This document shows, in pieces, positions 9,148 to 18,790 of a stretch of DNA of 64,000 nt; position 1 is the first letter of the stretch, and every line of letters begins with the position of its first letter. The position numbers were made by a program, and so were the translations under genes. A model generated the notes under the pieces. That model was not told the origin of the DNA and did no database searches. It saw nothing but the letters and a program-made list of their open reading frames with translations. Source of the DNA: an uncultured Aquimarina sp. (GTDB lineage Bacteria; Bacteroidota; Bacteroidia; Flavobacteriales; Flavobacteriaceae); the NCBI GenBank assembly GCA_947498785.1, contig CANMLS010000005.1, positions 62,001-126,000 on the forward strand, read 5' to 3'.

Positions 9148-9780
9148 TTATTGTCTCAAAAAGATTTTTAAATCATCACTTTTTTGCATTGCATAGGAGA
9201 GTGATTTGTTATAGAAGGATTTTTCTGGTTTGTAATTTGTTAATGATAATACATTGGGTAATTTCATTGCCCAGGAACCTGATTTTTTAGTCTCTCCAGG
9301 GGTGATCATTACCACATGTCCATAGGTATTAGCGGTATCTATGATTAAAGATAAACCTCCTCGATTTGTATGATCCAAGGCTTGGTTTATTGTTTCTTGA
9401 TTTATTGAACCAAGTTGTATCCAATTTCTTGATTTTTCTACAATAGGGCGTATGCTATCATAAACTACATAGCCTAATTTAGGATCATTAAATTCTGTAA
9501 GGTCGTATGTTTTGGTGATAATTTTGGTAATACTATTTCTACACTCATTACGTTCTGTAGCGGCTTTTTTACAGGTAATAAAGTTTTTTACTTCTTCTGT
9601 AAAATCGACATTACTATGATTTGATTCACTTACGATATTTTCGTTGGCTTGAGTATTGGTATCATCTTTTCTCTCGTTTGATTGGGTTTTATTTGGAGAG
9701 TCGGGAGTCTTTTGTGTCTTATTATCATTACAAGAAACAATAAGAATAGTTATAAATAATACTAGTAATTTTTTGTTCAT
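9148..9780 (-). CDS. Hypothetical lipoprotein
   Basis: 210 aa. Signal peptide with lipobox (LIVSC, Cys17), then a low-complexity Asn/Lys/Thr/Asp-rich linker to about residue 55, then a compact domain with the motifs KAATERNECRN, DSIRPIVEKSRNWIQLGS and MITPGETKKSGSWAMKLPN. No family recognised. The conserved-looking core and lipoprotein signal support a real exported protein. It lies just beyond the orphan glycosylase tail and may belong to the accessory segment. Function unknown. Confidence 0.6.
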   Translation of the reverse strand: MNKKLLVLFITILIVSCNDNKTQKTPDSPNKTQSNERKDDTNTQANENIVSESNHSNVDFTEEVKNFITCKKAATERNECRNSITKIITKTYDLTEFNDPKLGYVVYDSIRPIVEKSRNWIQLGSINQETINQALDHTNRGGLSLIIDTANTYGHVVMITPGETKKSGSWAMKLPNVLSLTNYKPEKSFYNKSLSYAMQKSDDLKIFLRQ

Positions 9781-9858
9781 GAGTTATTTAGGTTTAGAAA
9801 TACAATGATAGCTAATCTCTAAACAATTACAAAAAATATCATTGTTAATGCATTTATG

Positions 9859-10044
9859 TTAAAGAACAATTGAGAAGATTGGTAGTTTACTATCGATGAG
9901 ATCAATATCACTATCAGAAAGGTCATAAATACCGCAAAAGATAAATATTTGCACAGATACATTATCAAGAGACGCTAGTGTATATGTTAAAAAAAACGGA
10001 AAAACTATAAAAAGAAAGATTTTTCGTTTATTTTTTGTTTTCAT
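9859..10044 (-). CDS. Small putative membrane/exported protein
   Basis: 61 aa: a basic start (MKTKNKRK), one hydrophobic segment (residues 9-25) and a short acidic tail (DLSDSDIDLIDS). No homologue recognised and no obvious ribosome binding site. It lies beside gene remnants, so it could itself be a fragment. Low confidence that it is expressed. Confidence 0.3.
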   Translation of the reverse strand: MKTKNKRKIFLFIVFPFFLTYTLASLDNVSVQIFIFCGIYDLSDSDIDLIDSKLPIFSIVL

Positions 10045-10069
10045 GAGACTTTAGGGGCATAATAAAATA

Positions 10070-10216
10070 GCTCGTGTAAAACAATCTTGTATTGACTTAG
10101 CATTTGATAATGAAATCATAGGAATTTCGGTGGGTAAACTTGCTAGAATTGAGGTATCAGCATCAAATATTTATGTTTATAGAGATCTGTACTTAGATTC
10201 GTATTTTAATAGCTAA
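10070..10216 (+). pseudogene. TetR-family regulator relic (N-terminal HTH only)
   Basis: Reading the frame from 10070 gives a degenerate TetR DNA-binding domain: ARVKQSCIDLAF, then GISVGKLARIEVSASNIYVY, which lines up with the TetR pattern IS-x-x-x-LA-x-x-AGVS-x-x-T-IY-x-Y-F. No start codon is available, the segment between helix 1 and the HTH is shortened, and the frame stops at 10214-10216 where the ligand-binding domain should begin. TetR genes often neighbour NAD(P)H oxidoreductases such as the broken one at 10970, so it may be the remnant of that gene's regulator. Confidence 0.55.
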
Positions 10217-10231
10217 TAAACATATAATTTT

Positions 10232-10351
10232 ATGGACATATTCAAGGGGCAAAATCTGATAGAGTTCTCTTATCGTTTCAAAACAAATAGTGATTATAAA
10301 GAATATTTAGCTGACATCAAGGCAAAACACATTAATATTTTAAGTAGATGA
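10232..10351 (+). pseudogene. IS1595-type transposase remnant (N-terminal 39 codons)
   Basis: ATG at 10232 opens 39 codons beginning MDIFKGQNLIEFSYRFKT, then DYKEYLADIKAKH. This matches my memory of the N terminus of IS1595-family transposases (FKG-x-NLIEF...F-x-x-x-x-x-CKEYLA-x-IKW), just before the zinc-ribbon Cys residues, which are absent: the frame ends at the TGA that overlaps the next gene's ATG. No terminal inverted repeats or rest of the transposase remain nearby. The remnant now provides the immediate upstream sequence of the Crp-family gene. Confidence 0.55.
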
Positions 10352-10911
10352 AAAACTATCTAAAATCGTTTAACATATTAACAGATGATGAAATTGATTT
10401 GTTTGAAAATAAAGTAACTTATAGATACTTAAAGAAAGGAGATTTTTTTATTAAGGAAGGCAAGATATGTAAGGAAGTCGCTTTTGTAGCTTCGGGACTA
10501 TTCAGATCATATTACTATTCTTCTTCTGGTGAGGATATAACCTATTGCTTTACTTTCTTTAATTCTTTTATATCCGCGTATTCTTCATTTCTCTCTCAGT
10601 CTGAGACAATAGAAAATATTCAAGCTTTAACAGATGTTGAATTATATTCTGTTTCTAGAGCTGAAATATTAAAACTAGAAAAATCAAGTACAAATTGGTT
10701 AAAACTTTTTAAGCTTATTGCAGAACAAGAATACATCAAAATGGAGAAACGAATTTTTATACTACAAAAAGAAACCGCTGAAAAACGATATGAAGATTTA
10801 CTTAAAAATCAACCTGAACTATTATGGCATATACCTTTGAATTATCTTTCATCTTATTTAGGAATTTCCCAAAGGCATTTAAGTAGAATACGAAAATCTA
10901 TTTCGTATTAG
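10348..10911 (+). CDS. Crp/Fnr-family transcriptional regulator
   Basis: 187 aa, typical length for flavobacterial Crp-like proteins. Residues 1-115 form a cyclic-nucleotide-binding-type beta roll (KKGDFFIKEGKICKEVAFVASGLFR, read in parts), without the Arg-Ser cAMP phosphate cassette, so a nucleotide ligand is doubtful. The C terminus has a winged-helix recognition segment, LSSYLGISQRHLSRIRK. The start ATG overlaps the TGA of the transposase remnant. The gene sits between decayed genes and is itself intact. It is adjacent to the broken NAD(P)H oxidoreductase 58 bp downstream, which it may once have regulated. Confidence 0.85.
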   Translation: MKNYLKSFNILTDDEIDLFENKVTYRYLKKGDFFIKEGKICKEVAFVASGLFRSYYYSSSGEDITYCFTFFNSFISAYSSFLSQSETIENIQALTDVELYSVSRAEILKLEKSSTNWLKLFKLIAEQEYIKMEKRIFILQKETAEKRYEDLLKNQPELLWHIPLNYLSSYLGISQRHLSRIRKSISY

Positions 10912-10969
10912 ACAAATGTCCTTTCTAGTATATTTCATAGCTCTTTTCTTTGTTGAAAAATACTAAGAG

Positions 10970-11547
10970 ATGAAACAAGTTTTAATTATTAATGGTCATC
11001 CAGACAAGCAAAATTATAATTATGCCTTATCCGAAGCATATATAAAAGGAGCAAGTAAATCAGAAGCAGTAATAACCCAAATAAATATTGCAGATTTATA
11101 ATTCAACCCAAATCTAGAATTTGGTTATCGCAAAAGAACCAAACTAGAACCTGATTTAATTGATGTTATAGAAAAAATAAAAAAACTGATCATATAGTTT
11201 GGCTTTTTCCAATGTGGAGGTATGGATATCCTGCGTTAATGAAAGGGTTTATTGATCGTACATTTCTCCCTGAAATCGCTTTTGCTCCTATTGAAGGAAA
11301 ATCAATGCCAAAAAAGTTATTGAAAGGAAAAAGTGCAATAGTAATTATAACTGCAGATACTCCTAAATGGTATGATTATATTTTTATGAAAAGACCAACA
11401 ATTAATCAATTTAAAAAAGGAATACTCGAGTTTTGCGTAATCAAACCAATTAAGGTAACCTATATAGCTCCACTTAACAATTCTAGCCTTGCCTATCGGA
11501 AAAAATGGCTGGATAAAGTATATTTATTGGGTGAGCAATTAAGGTAA
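10970..11547 (+). pseudogene. NAD(P)H oxidoreductase (flavodoxin-like fold), broken
   Basis: Starts ATG at 10970 with VLIINGHPDKQNYNYAL, the FMN-binding start of the NQO1/YwrO-type NAD(P)H oxidoreductases. The frame is interrupted by TAA at 11099-11101 (after IADL, where relatives have a residue before FNPNLEF) and again by a one-base loss in the A-run near 11187, after which the other frame continues HIVWLFPMWRYGYPALMKGF through to a normal C-terminal end at 11547. Two independent lesions make a sequencing slip unlikely. The fragment from 11212 could only be translated as a 111-residue C-terminal piece lacking the flavin site. Confidence 0.85.
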
Positions 11548-11911
11548 TACTGGTTCTACTATAAAAATGCTCAAATAAAAAGGAATAATTTTAAAACAAA
11601 AAAACAGAAACTAGTGTTAATAAAGATGTGGAATGAACTTTTTTGATTTTGGTAAAAGATATTTCATTTCATGATAGATATCTTCAAAAAAACATTTCGA
11701 CATATAAAAACTCAATAATATATAGCTCTTCAAAGGTTATTGAGGTATAAAGTAATCATAGGTATGAAAAATTTTAACAAAAAAAATAAAAATTGAAGAG
11801 CAAAAGCTATTTTAAAATTAAAATAATAACATATATTTCAGGTAACCAATTAAAAAATAACTTCGCCCCTTCCTACATTTTTTAAATAATATTATCACAT
11901 AATTAAACAAT
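11548..11911. other. Non-coding AT-rich spacer with a candidate promoter
   Basis: No gene or RNA recognised in this 364-bp stretch. TACATTTT at 11874-11881, 30 nt before the next gene's ATG, is close to the TAnnTTTG -7 element and is the best promoter candidate for the operon that follows. The rest is poly-A/T rich. Confidence 0.35.
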
Positions 11912-12649
11912 ATGAGATGTTTTTTGTGGGTGATCGTTTTTGTGTCTATCTTTTTTCAGGATGCAGCTTCCCAAATTAAAAGTCATAATGCTCCATATTA
12001 TACATGGTTTGATCAGGTACTCGGTCTGGAAAACACCAATCTTATGAATGGCTCTTATTATATCAGTAAATATGCTGGTAGAATTATAGGAGATAAGCAT
12101 CCATATTTTTTTTCAGATAAACCATTAAAAGGTTCTGTAGTGTATGATGATCAACATTATAGTAATGTTGATATCATATATAATTTGGAAATACAAACCT
12201 TGATAATTAAACTTAATACGGGTTTAGGGTCTTCTGTCATGAAATTGGTACATGATAAGGTTAATTCGTTTATCATTAATACATCTAAATTCATAAAGGT
12301 TGATGATTTTTATGATGATGGTTCTCGTATTTCAGGATTTCATGAAGAGATATTGCAAGAAACTTTTTTCTCCTTACTAAAAAGACATCTTAAAATAAGA
12401 AAAGAATCCAATGTTATAGAACAGAAATTGTATTATGATTATTCCAGTTCTTATACGTATATTCTTTTTTACAACAATTCATTTAAAAAAATTAAGTCTA
12501 GATCAGATATGGTTAACATTTTTCCTGAATTAAAAAATGAGATCAAGACATTTTACAAATCATATAAACCATTGCTTAAAAGAGATTCTGATGCCTTCAT
12601 GCAAAGATTATTTCTTCAAATTGTTAAACCATCTCTGTCCAAAAAATGA
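11912..12649 (+). CDS. Exported protein of unknown function, first gene of TonB/DUF4249 operon
   Basis: 245 aa with a cleavable signal peptide (MRCFLWVIVFVSIFFQDAASQ). The mature part is rich in Tyr, Phe, Lys and Ser with no motif that I can name; features include FSDKPLKGSVVYDDQHYSNVD-type beta segments and a basic helical C terminus. The ATGA overlap with the next gene (12646-12649) shows translational coupling to the TonB receptor. Similar small exported proteins are commonly found ahead of STN-TonB receptors and DUF4249 genes. Role in that system unknown. Confidence 0.72.
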   Translation: MRCFLWVIVFVSIFFQDAASQIKSHNAPYYTWFDQVLGLENTNLMNGSYYISKYAGRIIGDKHPYFFSDKPLKGSVVYDDQHYSNVDIIYNLEIQTLIIKLNTGLGSSVMKLVHDKVNSFIINTSKFIKVDDFYDDGSRISGFHEEILQETFFSLLKRHLKIRKESNVIEQKLYYDYSSSYTYILFYNNSFKKIKSRSDMVNIFPELKNEIKTFYKSYKPLLKRDSDAFMQRLFLQIVKPSLSKK

Positions 12650-15423
12650 ATAGCCATATAATCATTAGATTTAGTATCTTTTTTTTAGTATTTCAGCAAG
12701 GTATTTTAGCACAAAAAAATGACCAGCCAATAGATATTAGTTTTCAAAAAAATGATTTAGAATCTATTCTTTATCAAATTGAAGAAAAAACAGAATATAA
12801 ATTTTATTTCCAAAGATCTTGGTTAACTTCTTATACTAATTTATCAGGAGATTATAGGAGTGCAACTGTAGAAAGTATTTTGGAAGAGATATTGGCAGAC
12901 ACCATTCTTAATTTTTATATTAAAGATCAAAACACCATAATTCTTGTACCAAATACAGTTATTTATGATAAGTTATCTGAAGATTTCTTTGGCAAAGATT
13001 TAAACGGAAATTCAATTATAAACGAAGAAAACAATAATAATATAGTATCTCCTCTTTTCAGAAACTATCAAAAATTACCAAACAAAAAGATTGAAACCGT
13101 AAGAATTGGAAAAGCCTCTGGTAAAAAATCGGATCACTCCTTTATGCTATCTGGTTATGTACAAAACATACAAGACAATAAACCGGTTGCTAATGCAATT
13201 TTATTAATTAATGACAAAGATATAGGGGTAGAAAGTAATAATACAGGTTATTATGAAGTACAATTAAAAGCAGGAACATATTATATAGAGATTATTTCTT
13301 TTGGAATGGAACGACTCAAAAAGCGAGTAATTATATACAACCAAGGAACTCTTGACTTTGACTTAATTGAAAACATTCAACAACTTGACGAAGTTATCCT
13401 GAATACAGAAATTAATAAAAATGTAGAAGAAGTAGTCACCAAGACAAAAGTCGACATAGAGGAGTCTAAAAATATACCTCTGGTTTTAGGAGAACGAGAC
13501 GTCCTTAAAGTTGCTACAGCTATACCAGGAATAACAACCACAGGAGAAGGAACGGTAGGATATAATGTAAGAGGAGGTAAAGCAGACCAAAATCTTATTC
13601 TTTTAGACAATGCTGTAATTTATAATCCTCAGCATTTTTTTGGAATATTTTCGGCACTGAATCCTTTTGCCTTGGGGGATCTTAATATATATAAGAATGG
13701 AATTCCAGCAGAGTACGGTGGACGATTATCCTCTGTATTTGATCTAAAAACAAAAGATGCCAGTACTGATAAATTCAAGGCAGAAGGATCTATAGGTCCA
13801 GTAACAGGTAATTTATTATTAGAAACCCCGGTTATTAAAAACAAGTCAGGACTAATGGTAGGCGGAAGAATGGCATATGCCAATTGGGTTTTAAATTCTT
13901 TGGAAGAAGAATCATTAAAAGATAGTGAAGCTTCTTTTTATGATATTATTGTAAAATATAATCACCAAATTAATGAAAAATCAAAAATAAAAGCAACAGC
14001 ATACATGAGCAGAGATGATTTTAGCATTACTTCTGACTCCTTATTTATCTATAGAAATCAGTCTTTATCTCTGGGGTGGGATTATCGATTTAATGATAAG
14101 AATAATAGCAAATTGACCATCTCCAATAGTCAATACAAATTTGATGTAGAATTTGATGGACAAGTGGATGATGATTTTGAATTTGGATATAGTATTAATG
14201 AAACGGCTCTAAAACTTAAATTAAGACATCAATATAATGACCATATCGTATTTGATTATGGAATCTCTAGTAAGTTATATCAAGTTGACCCTGGAACCAT
14301 ACAGCCTATTAATCAATCTATTATAACTCCTTTAGCTATAGAAGAGGAACAAGGTCTAGAATCCGCTGCTTTTTTGTCTGGAAAAATAAAAGTTAATAAA
14401 AAATTATCTTTTGATGCTGGTATTCGATATTCTGTTTTTAATGCTTTGGGAGAAGGTACTCAAAATATTTATGAAAATGGAGTTCCAAGAGAAGAAAGCA
14501 CTATTAAGGAAACCATTTCCTTTGACAAAAATGAAGTCATAAAAACATATGGCGGTCCTGAGTATAGAGTCTCAGGGAGATTTTTATTGGCAGAAGACTT
14601 ATCCGTAAAAGCAGCTTACAATAAAACTTTTCAATACATACATATACTCTCGAATAACACAACAGTATCTCCAATAGATATTTGGAAACTTTCTGATCTT
14701 AATATTAAACCTCAAAGTTCACAACAGTTTTCTTTAGGAATGTATAAAAATATAGTAGGTAATATGTATGAATTAAGTTTGGAAGGCTTCTTTAAGAGTT
14801 CCAAAAATATTCTTGATTTTAAAACAGGAGCAGAACTATTACTCAATGATAATATTGAGACAGAAGTATTACAAGGAAATGGAAAATCATACGGAGCAGA
14901 ATTACTTATTAAAAAACAGAAAGGGAAATTTTATGGGTGGTTAGGATATACATATTCACGATCATTGATTCAGCTAGATAGTCCTTTTAGAGAAGAAAGA
15001 GTAAATGGAGGAAATTTCTTCCCATCTAATTTTGATAGGCCACACGATTTAAGCTTGATCACATCTTATAAACTTACTAAACGTTTTAGTTTATCTACTA
15101 ATTTTGTATATCAAACTGGAAGACCTGTAACAATTCCGATAGGTAATTTTAATTTTAATGGATCAGAGTTTACTGCCTTCAGTAATAGAAATGAATTTAG
15201 AATTCCAGATTTTTATAGATTAGATATTGGACTCAATATAGAAGGAAATCATAAACGTAAAAAATTTGCACATAGCTTTATTACAATCTCAGTTTATAAT
15301 GTATTAGGACGTAATAATCCGCTATCTGTATTCTTTGTTACTAATGATGGAGAAGTAAAGGCTTTTAAAAGCTCTGTGTTTTCAGTTCCAGTACCTTCAA
15401 TTACCTATAATTTTAAGTTTTAG
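12646..15423 (+). CDS. STN-domain TonB-dependent outer membrane receptor
   Basis: 925 aa. After the signal peptide, residues ~28-105 form an STN domain (DISFQKNDLESILYQIEEKT, as in signal-transducing receptors), ~165-250 a carboxypeptidase-regulatory-like beta domain, ~275-370 the TonB plug (VRGGKADQNLILLDNAVIY) and the rest a 22-strand beta-barrel ending in aromatic Phe (YNFKF). STN domains usually signal to a FecR-type anti-sigma factor, but none lies next to this gene. It is coupled to the upstream exported protein and followed after 4 bp by a DUF4249 lipoprotein. Inferred to import or secrete an unknown ligand at the outer membrane. Confidence 0.9.
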   Translation: MNSHIIIRFSIFFLVFQQGILAQKNDQPIDISFQKNDLESILYQIEEKTEYKFYFQRSWLTSYTNLSGDYRSATVESILEEILADTILNFYIKDQNTIILVPNTVIYDKLSEDFFGKDLNGNSIINEENNNNIVSPLFRNYQKLPNKKIETVRIGKASGKKSDHSFMLSGYVQNIQDNKPVANAILLINDKDIGVESNNTGYYEVQLKAGTYYIEIISFGMERLKKRVIIYNQGTLDFDLIENIQQLDEVILNTEINKNVEEVVTKTKVDIEESKNIPLVLGERDVLKVATAIPGITTTGEGTVGYNVRGGKADQNLILLDNAVIYNPQHFFGIFSALNPFALGDLNIYKNGIPAEYGGRLSSVFDLKTKDASTDKFKAEGSIGPVTGNLLLETPVIKNKSGLMVGGRMAYANWVLNSLEEESLKDSEASFYDIIVKYNHQINEKSKIKATAYMSRDDFSITSDSLFIYRNQSLSLGWDYRFNDKNNSKLTISNSQYKFDVEFDGQVDDDFEFGYSINETALKLKLRHQYNDHIVFDYGISSKLYQVDPGTIQPINQSIITPLAIEEEQGLESAAFLSGKIKVNKKLSFDAGIRYSVFNALGEGTQNIYENGVPREESTIKETISFDKNEVIKTYGGPEYRVSGRFLLAEDLSVKAAYNKTFQYIHILSNNTTVSPIDIWKLSDLNIKPQSSQQFSLGMYKNIVGNMYELSLEGFFKSSKNILDFKTGAELLLNDNIETEVLQGNGKSYGAELLIKKQKGKFYGWLGYTYSRSLIQLDSPFREERVNGGNFFPSNFDRPHDLSLITSYKLTKRFSLSTNFVYQTGRPVTIPIGNFNFNGSEFTAFSNRNEFRIPDFYRLDIGLNIEGNHKRKKFAHSFITISVYNVLGRNNPLSVFFVTNDGEVKAFKSSVFSVPVPSITYNFKF

Positions 15424-15427
15424 AACT

Positions 15428-16660
15428 ATGCCTGTTATAAAAACAATACCTATTTATAAAGAAGTAAAGAAATTATTTTTTCTTCTTTTATTATCTATTG
15501 GCTTCTCTAATTGTGTAGAAGAATTTGAATTCAAAAATGAAACTTTTGAAAGTATCTTAATCATAAATGCTAGAATAACAGATGAGTTAAAACACCAGGA
15601 AATACGACTTAGTAGAACTTTTAGATTTGAAGAAGAAGGACCTGCAAACGAATCTGGTGCAGAGGTTATCATAAAAGATAATAAAGGAAATGAATATGTG
15701 TTTAAGGATACGGGAGAAGGGATATATCATTCAGAAAATGAGTTTATGGCGATATCGGGATTAGAATATCAATTATCAATTAAAACAACAGATGGGCGTT
15801 CTTATATTTCTAATACATCAGTATTGCCGAGTAAGTCAACTATACAAAATGTATATGCAGAACATAGGATAAATGATGATGGTATTGGGGGTATGGCTAT
15901 TTTAGTGGATACTTTTGATCCAACAGGAAATGCTACTTTTTACGGATATGAGTATGAAGAAGCTTATCGTATAAAAGCTCCGATGTGGTTCCATTCAGAT
16001 GTTGTAAAATTAGAATTTGTTGATAATGAAATTGTCTATATGTCCGATGATAGACCAGAAGGAGAACGAATTTGCTATCAGGAAAATAAACCTAAAACTT
16101 TACAAATAATTAATACAACAGCTTTGGGTGAAGATAGAATTAATGGGTATCAAATACGGTTTATCGGCCAGGAACAAATTGAAATTGCCGAACGATATAG
16201 TATTCTTGTAAAACAATTTGTTCAATCAAGAGAAGTTCATGGTTTTTATCAGACATTATCCAATTTTTCTGAATCAGAAAGTATTTTCTCGCAAGTACAA
16301 CCTGGGTTTTTGACAGGCAATATTAGTTCTGAAAGTGATCCAGATGAACTGGTTTTAGGAATTTTTGATATTTCTTCGGTATCGTCCAAAAGAATTTTTG
16401 TAGATCGATTGGATATTTATGATCGTTTTACACCCAAATTCAAATATTCATGTCAAGAATTTATACCTGATGAAGTTTTTGAGGACTTACCACCCCGATT
16501 GGTATTCGAACGAATGAACGAATTAGTATTGGAAACCAATATTTTAAAACTATACAAAGAGCCATCTTTTTTTGATCCAAAAATAATTTTCATAAATCGA
16601 GTATGTGGAGATTGCACTACAATAGGAGAAAGTACACCTCCTGATTTTTGGATAGATTGA
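15428..16660 (+). CDS. DUF4249 lipoprotein
   Basis: 410 aa. N terminus has a long basic lead, a hydrophobic segment and a lipobox (GFSNC, Cys29). The region CVEEFEFKNETFES followed by LIINARITDELKHQEIRLSR is characteristic of DUF4249, a Bacteroidota family invariably found with TonB-dependent receptors. Contains several Cys residues near the C terminus (CQEF, CGDC). Likely a surface-exposed partner of the upstream receptor, by analogy with SusD-type partners, although DUF4249 is unrelated in sequence. Four bp separate it from the receptor gene. Confidence 0.88.
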   Translation: MPVIKTIPIYKEVKKLFFLLLLSIGFSNCVEEFEFKNETFESILIINARITDELKHQEIRLSRTFRFEEEGPANESGAEVIIKDNKGNEYVFKDTGEGIYHSENEFMAISGLEYQLSIKTTDGRSYISNTSVLPSKSTIQNVYAEHRINDDGIGGMAILVDTFDPTGNATFYGYEYEEAYRIKAPMWFHSDVVKLEFVDNEIVYMSDDRPEGERICYQENKPKTLQIINTTALGEDRINGYQIRFIGQEQIEIAERYSILVKQFVQSREVHGFYQTLSNFSESESIFSQVQPGFLTGNISSESDPDELVLGIFDISSVSSKRIFVDRLDIYDRFTPKFKYSCQEFIPDEVFEDLPPRLVFERMNELVLETNILKLYKEPSFFDPKIIFINRVCGDCTTIGESTPPDFWID

Positions 16661-16700
16661 TACTGGTAATAAATTAACTACAAAATAGCACTCTTATTCT

Positions 16701-18473
16701 ATGCCACAAAAGCTTTTTACATACATGTTATTTTTTTGTTTCTGCAGCTTGCAAGCACAACGTCAATCTATTTTAAAAAATGATGAAGAAGCTGTTGGCT
16801 ATAACAAATTGCCTCACGAAAGAATTTTTGTACATTATAACACTCCTTTATTATTTTCTGGAGAATATTTATATTATAGTGTGTATTGCTTTAATACAAG
16901 GTCAAAAAAATTCAGTGACATCAGCAAGGTTGCATATGTAGAACTTATAGATCAAACGCGACAACCTGTTTTTAAACAGAAAATAAAATTAGAAAAGGGG
17001 CAAGGACAAGGGGATTTTTTTATAAAAACCAACATCCCTTCGGGTAATTATAAATTGATCGGGTATACACAATGGATGCTAAATGGTGTTCACAGGCCTT
17101 TTTTTCTAGGAGATCTGAGTATTTTAAATCCATATCAGGGAAATCAAAAATCAATTCTATCAAAATCTTCGGCAACATCTCTTGTAGATCCAATATCCCA
17201 AAATAGTATTCCTGAAGTAAAAACAAAAAGCGATATCACACTTGCATTAAACTCTCAGAATTTTGAAAAAAGAAGCCTTGTATCATTAAAAATTTCTGGA
17301 AAAACTACTGAATTGATCTCTGGAAAGTATTCTATATCTGTACACAAAAAAGCATCATTTCCCCATGCAAAAACTATAAGTGCAAAAGATTTTACAGCAA
17401 GTTTAGAAACCGTTGAGAAAGAACCTAATAAGTCTAATGGTACTCCCTTCTTTTTACCAGAGATAAGAGGAGAATTAGTGTATGGTAGTATTCTTGCCCA
17501 AAATGAAGAGGTAAGTATTGCAAATATCCCTGTTGGATTGTCTATCCCAGGAGTGAATGATAACATAAAAGTCGTATCAACAGATACTGATGGAAAATTT
17601 GTTTTTATACTTAATAAAGAATACGTAACTAACCAGATAATTATTCAGGTATTAGGTAATAACAGAAAAGATTATAACATACAATTATCTCAATTCCCTG
17701 AAATTGAATACCCCCAATCAGATTTCTACAATTTTAGAATTACAAAAGATCTACAGGATAGTATTATACAAAGAAGTGTATATAATCAGATTGATAATAT
17801 TTTTTATAGCATTAAACCAGATTCAATATCCACCCCAGAAGATCATATTTCGTTTTATGGTCTTCGAAAAGAAGAATTTCATTTAGATGATTATACTAGG
17901 TTTAATACCATAAAAGAAACGGTTACAGAGGTTGTTTCGGGAGTAGGGTATAGAAAAAATCTAAAAGGAAAAAACGTTTTTTATATAGATGGAAAATATC
18001 CAGGTTCAAGAATTAAAGACCTTACCCCATTACTAATCGTAGATGGTATTTTAGTACAAGAACACGAAGAGTTTTTGGAATATGATGCGAGGAAGGTAAA
18101 AACTATTAGATTCATAAGAGATCGATATTTTTTAGGTTCTAGAGTTTTTGAAGGTATATTAAGTGCTAGTACAATAAAGGGAAATTATATGGAGGAATTG
18201 AATAAGAACTATCTTTTTCAATCCGAATTAATTCGTCCTGCAAGGAAAAAAAAATACTATCAACAAATTTATAAAATAGGTGATACAACATACAATAGAA
18301 TCCCTGATTATCGCCATCAACTACTTTGGAAGCCTGATATCATAATAGAAAGTAATGAGACATATATTGATTTCTACACTTCGGATACTGCAGGGACTTT
18401 TGAAATTTCTTTAGAAGGGTTTACGGATAATGGATTCCCAGTATCAATTAAAAAGCTTTTCTATGTTAAATAA
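16701..18473 (+). CDS. Exported macroglobulin (MG2)-like beta-domain protein
   Basis: 590 aa with a signal peptide ending LQAQ. The start of the mature part, LPHERIFVHYNTPLLFSGEYLYY, follows the MG2 pattern (x-x-P-x-x-F-x-x-G-E-x-x-x-F/Y) seen in alpha-2-macroglobulin N-terminal domains and in large Bacteroidota TonB-associated proteins. Further on are Ig-like beta repeats and a region resembling a TonB plug remnant (FYIDGKYPGSRIKDLTPLLIVDGILV in parts). No thioester motif seen. It closes the four-gene set with the TonB receptor and DUF4249 protein; role unknown but probably periplasmic or surface. Confidence 0.72.
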   Translation: MPQKLFTYMLFFCFCSLQAQRQSILKNDEEAVGYNKLPHERIFVHYNTPLLFSGEYLYYSVYCFNTRSKKFSDISKVAYVELIDQTRQPVFKQKIKLEKGQGQGDFFIKTNIPSGNYKLIGYTQWMLNGVHRPFFLGDLSILNPYQGNQKSILSKSSATSLVDPISQNSIPEVKTKSDITLALNSQNFEKRSLVSLKISGKTTELISGKYSISVHKKASFPHAKTISAKDFTASLETVEKEPNKSNGTPFFLPEIRGELVYGSILAQNEEVSIANIPVGLSIPGVNDNIKVVSTDTDGKFVFILNKEYVTNQIIIQVLGNNRKDYNIQLSQFPEIEYPQSDFYNFRITKDLQDSIIQRSVYNQIDNIFYSIKPDSISTPEDHISFYGLRKEEFHLDDYTRFNTIKETVTEVVSGVGYRKNLKGKNVFYIDGKYPGSRIKDLTPLLIVDGILVQEHEEFLEYDARKVKTIRFIRDRYFLGSRVFEGILSASTIKGNYMEELNKNYLFQSELIRPARKKKYYQQIYKIGDTTYNRIPDYRHQLLWKPDIIIESNETYIDFYTSDTAGTFEISLEGFTDNGFPVSIKKLFYVK

Positions 18474-18625
18474 TGTGAGTTTAATACTAGGTGTATAGGT
18501 GTGAGATTTAAAATAAAATAGCTATAGATATTGTTATTATTAGGTGAATTTTGATCTATTACAATGAAGTTGTTTAAAATTTTTATGGTTTGTTATAAAA
18601 ATGTCCTTCATCACTCAATCTTTGT

Positions 18626-18790
18626 CTTTTTCTTAAACCATAGTATTTCTATGAAGTGTAAAAAGTGTTTTAATTAATCAAAAAAACACTATTTTTTGCT
18701 GGGGTCAAAAAAGTTTAAGCCGCTTCGATAAGTATTTGTCATGTTTTAAGGTATTGTACACAACCTTTTCTGAATTTTACCTTCTTAGGA
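18626..18790 (+). repeat. ~165-bp direct repeat, copy 1 (upstream of M43 protease)
   Basis: Matches 20060-20226 in the same orientation. The best block, 18728-18770 (ATAAGTATTTGTCATGTTTT onward), is nearly identical; the 5' half is more diverged but keeps a pairing: TGAAGTG at 18652-18658 with CGCTTCG at 18721-18727. In the other copy the pair is TGAAGCG/CGCTTCA, so changed positions keep G-C, G-T or A-T pairing. This suggests a structured RNA or a palindromic mobile repeat. No coding frame. Confidence 0.75.

Noticed and set aside
10232-10351. Real 39-residue protein coupled to the Crp-family gene
   Set aside because: Its resemblance to the N terminus of IS1595-type transposases and its truncation before the zinc ribbon make a remnant more likely.
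11842-11867. GTAAC before the TonB/DUF4249 operon as a regulon promoter
   Set aside because: The position 15 nt downstream reads TTCGCC, unlike the regulon's second box.
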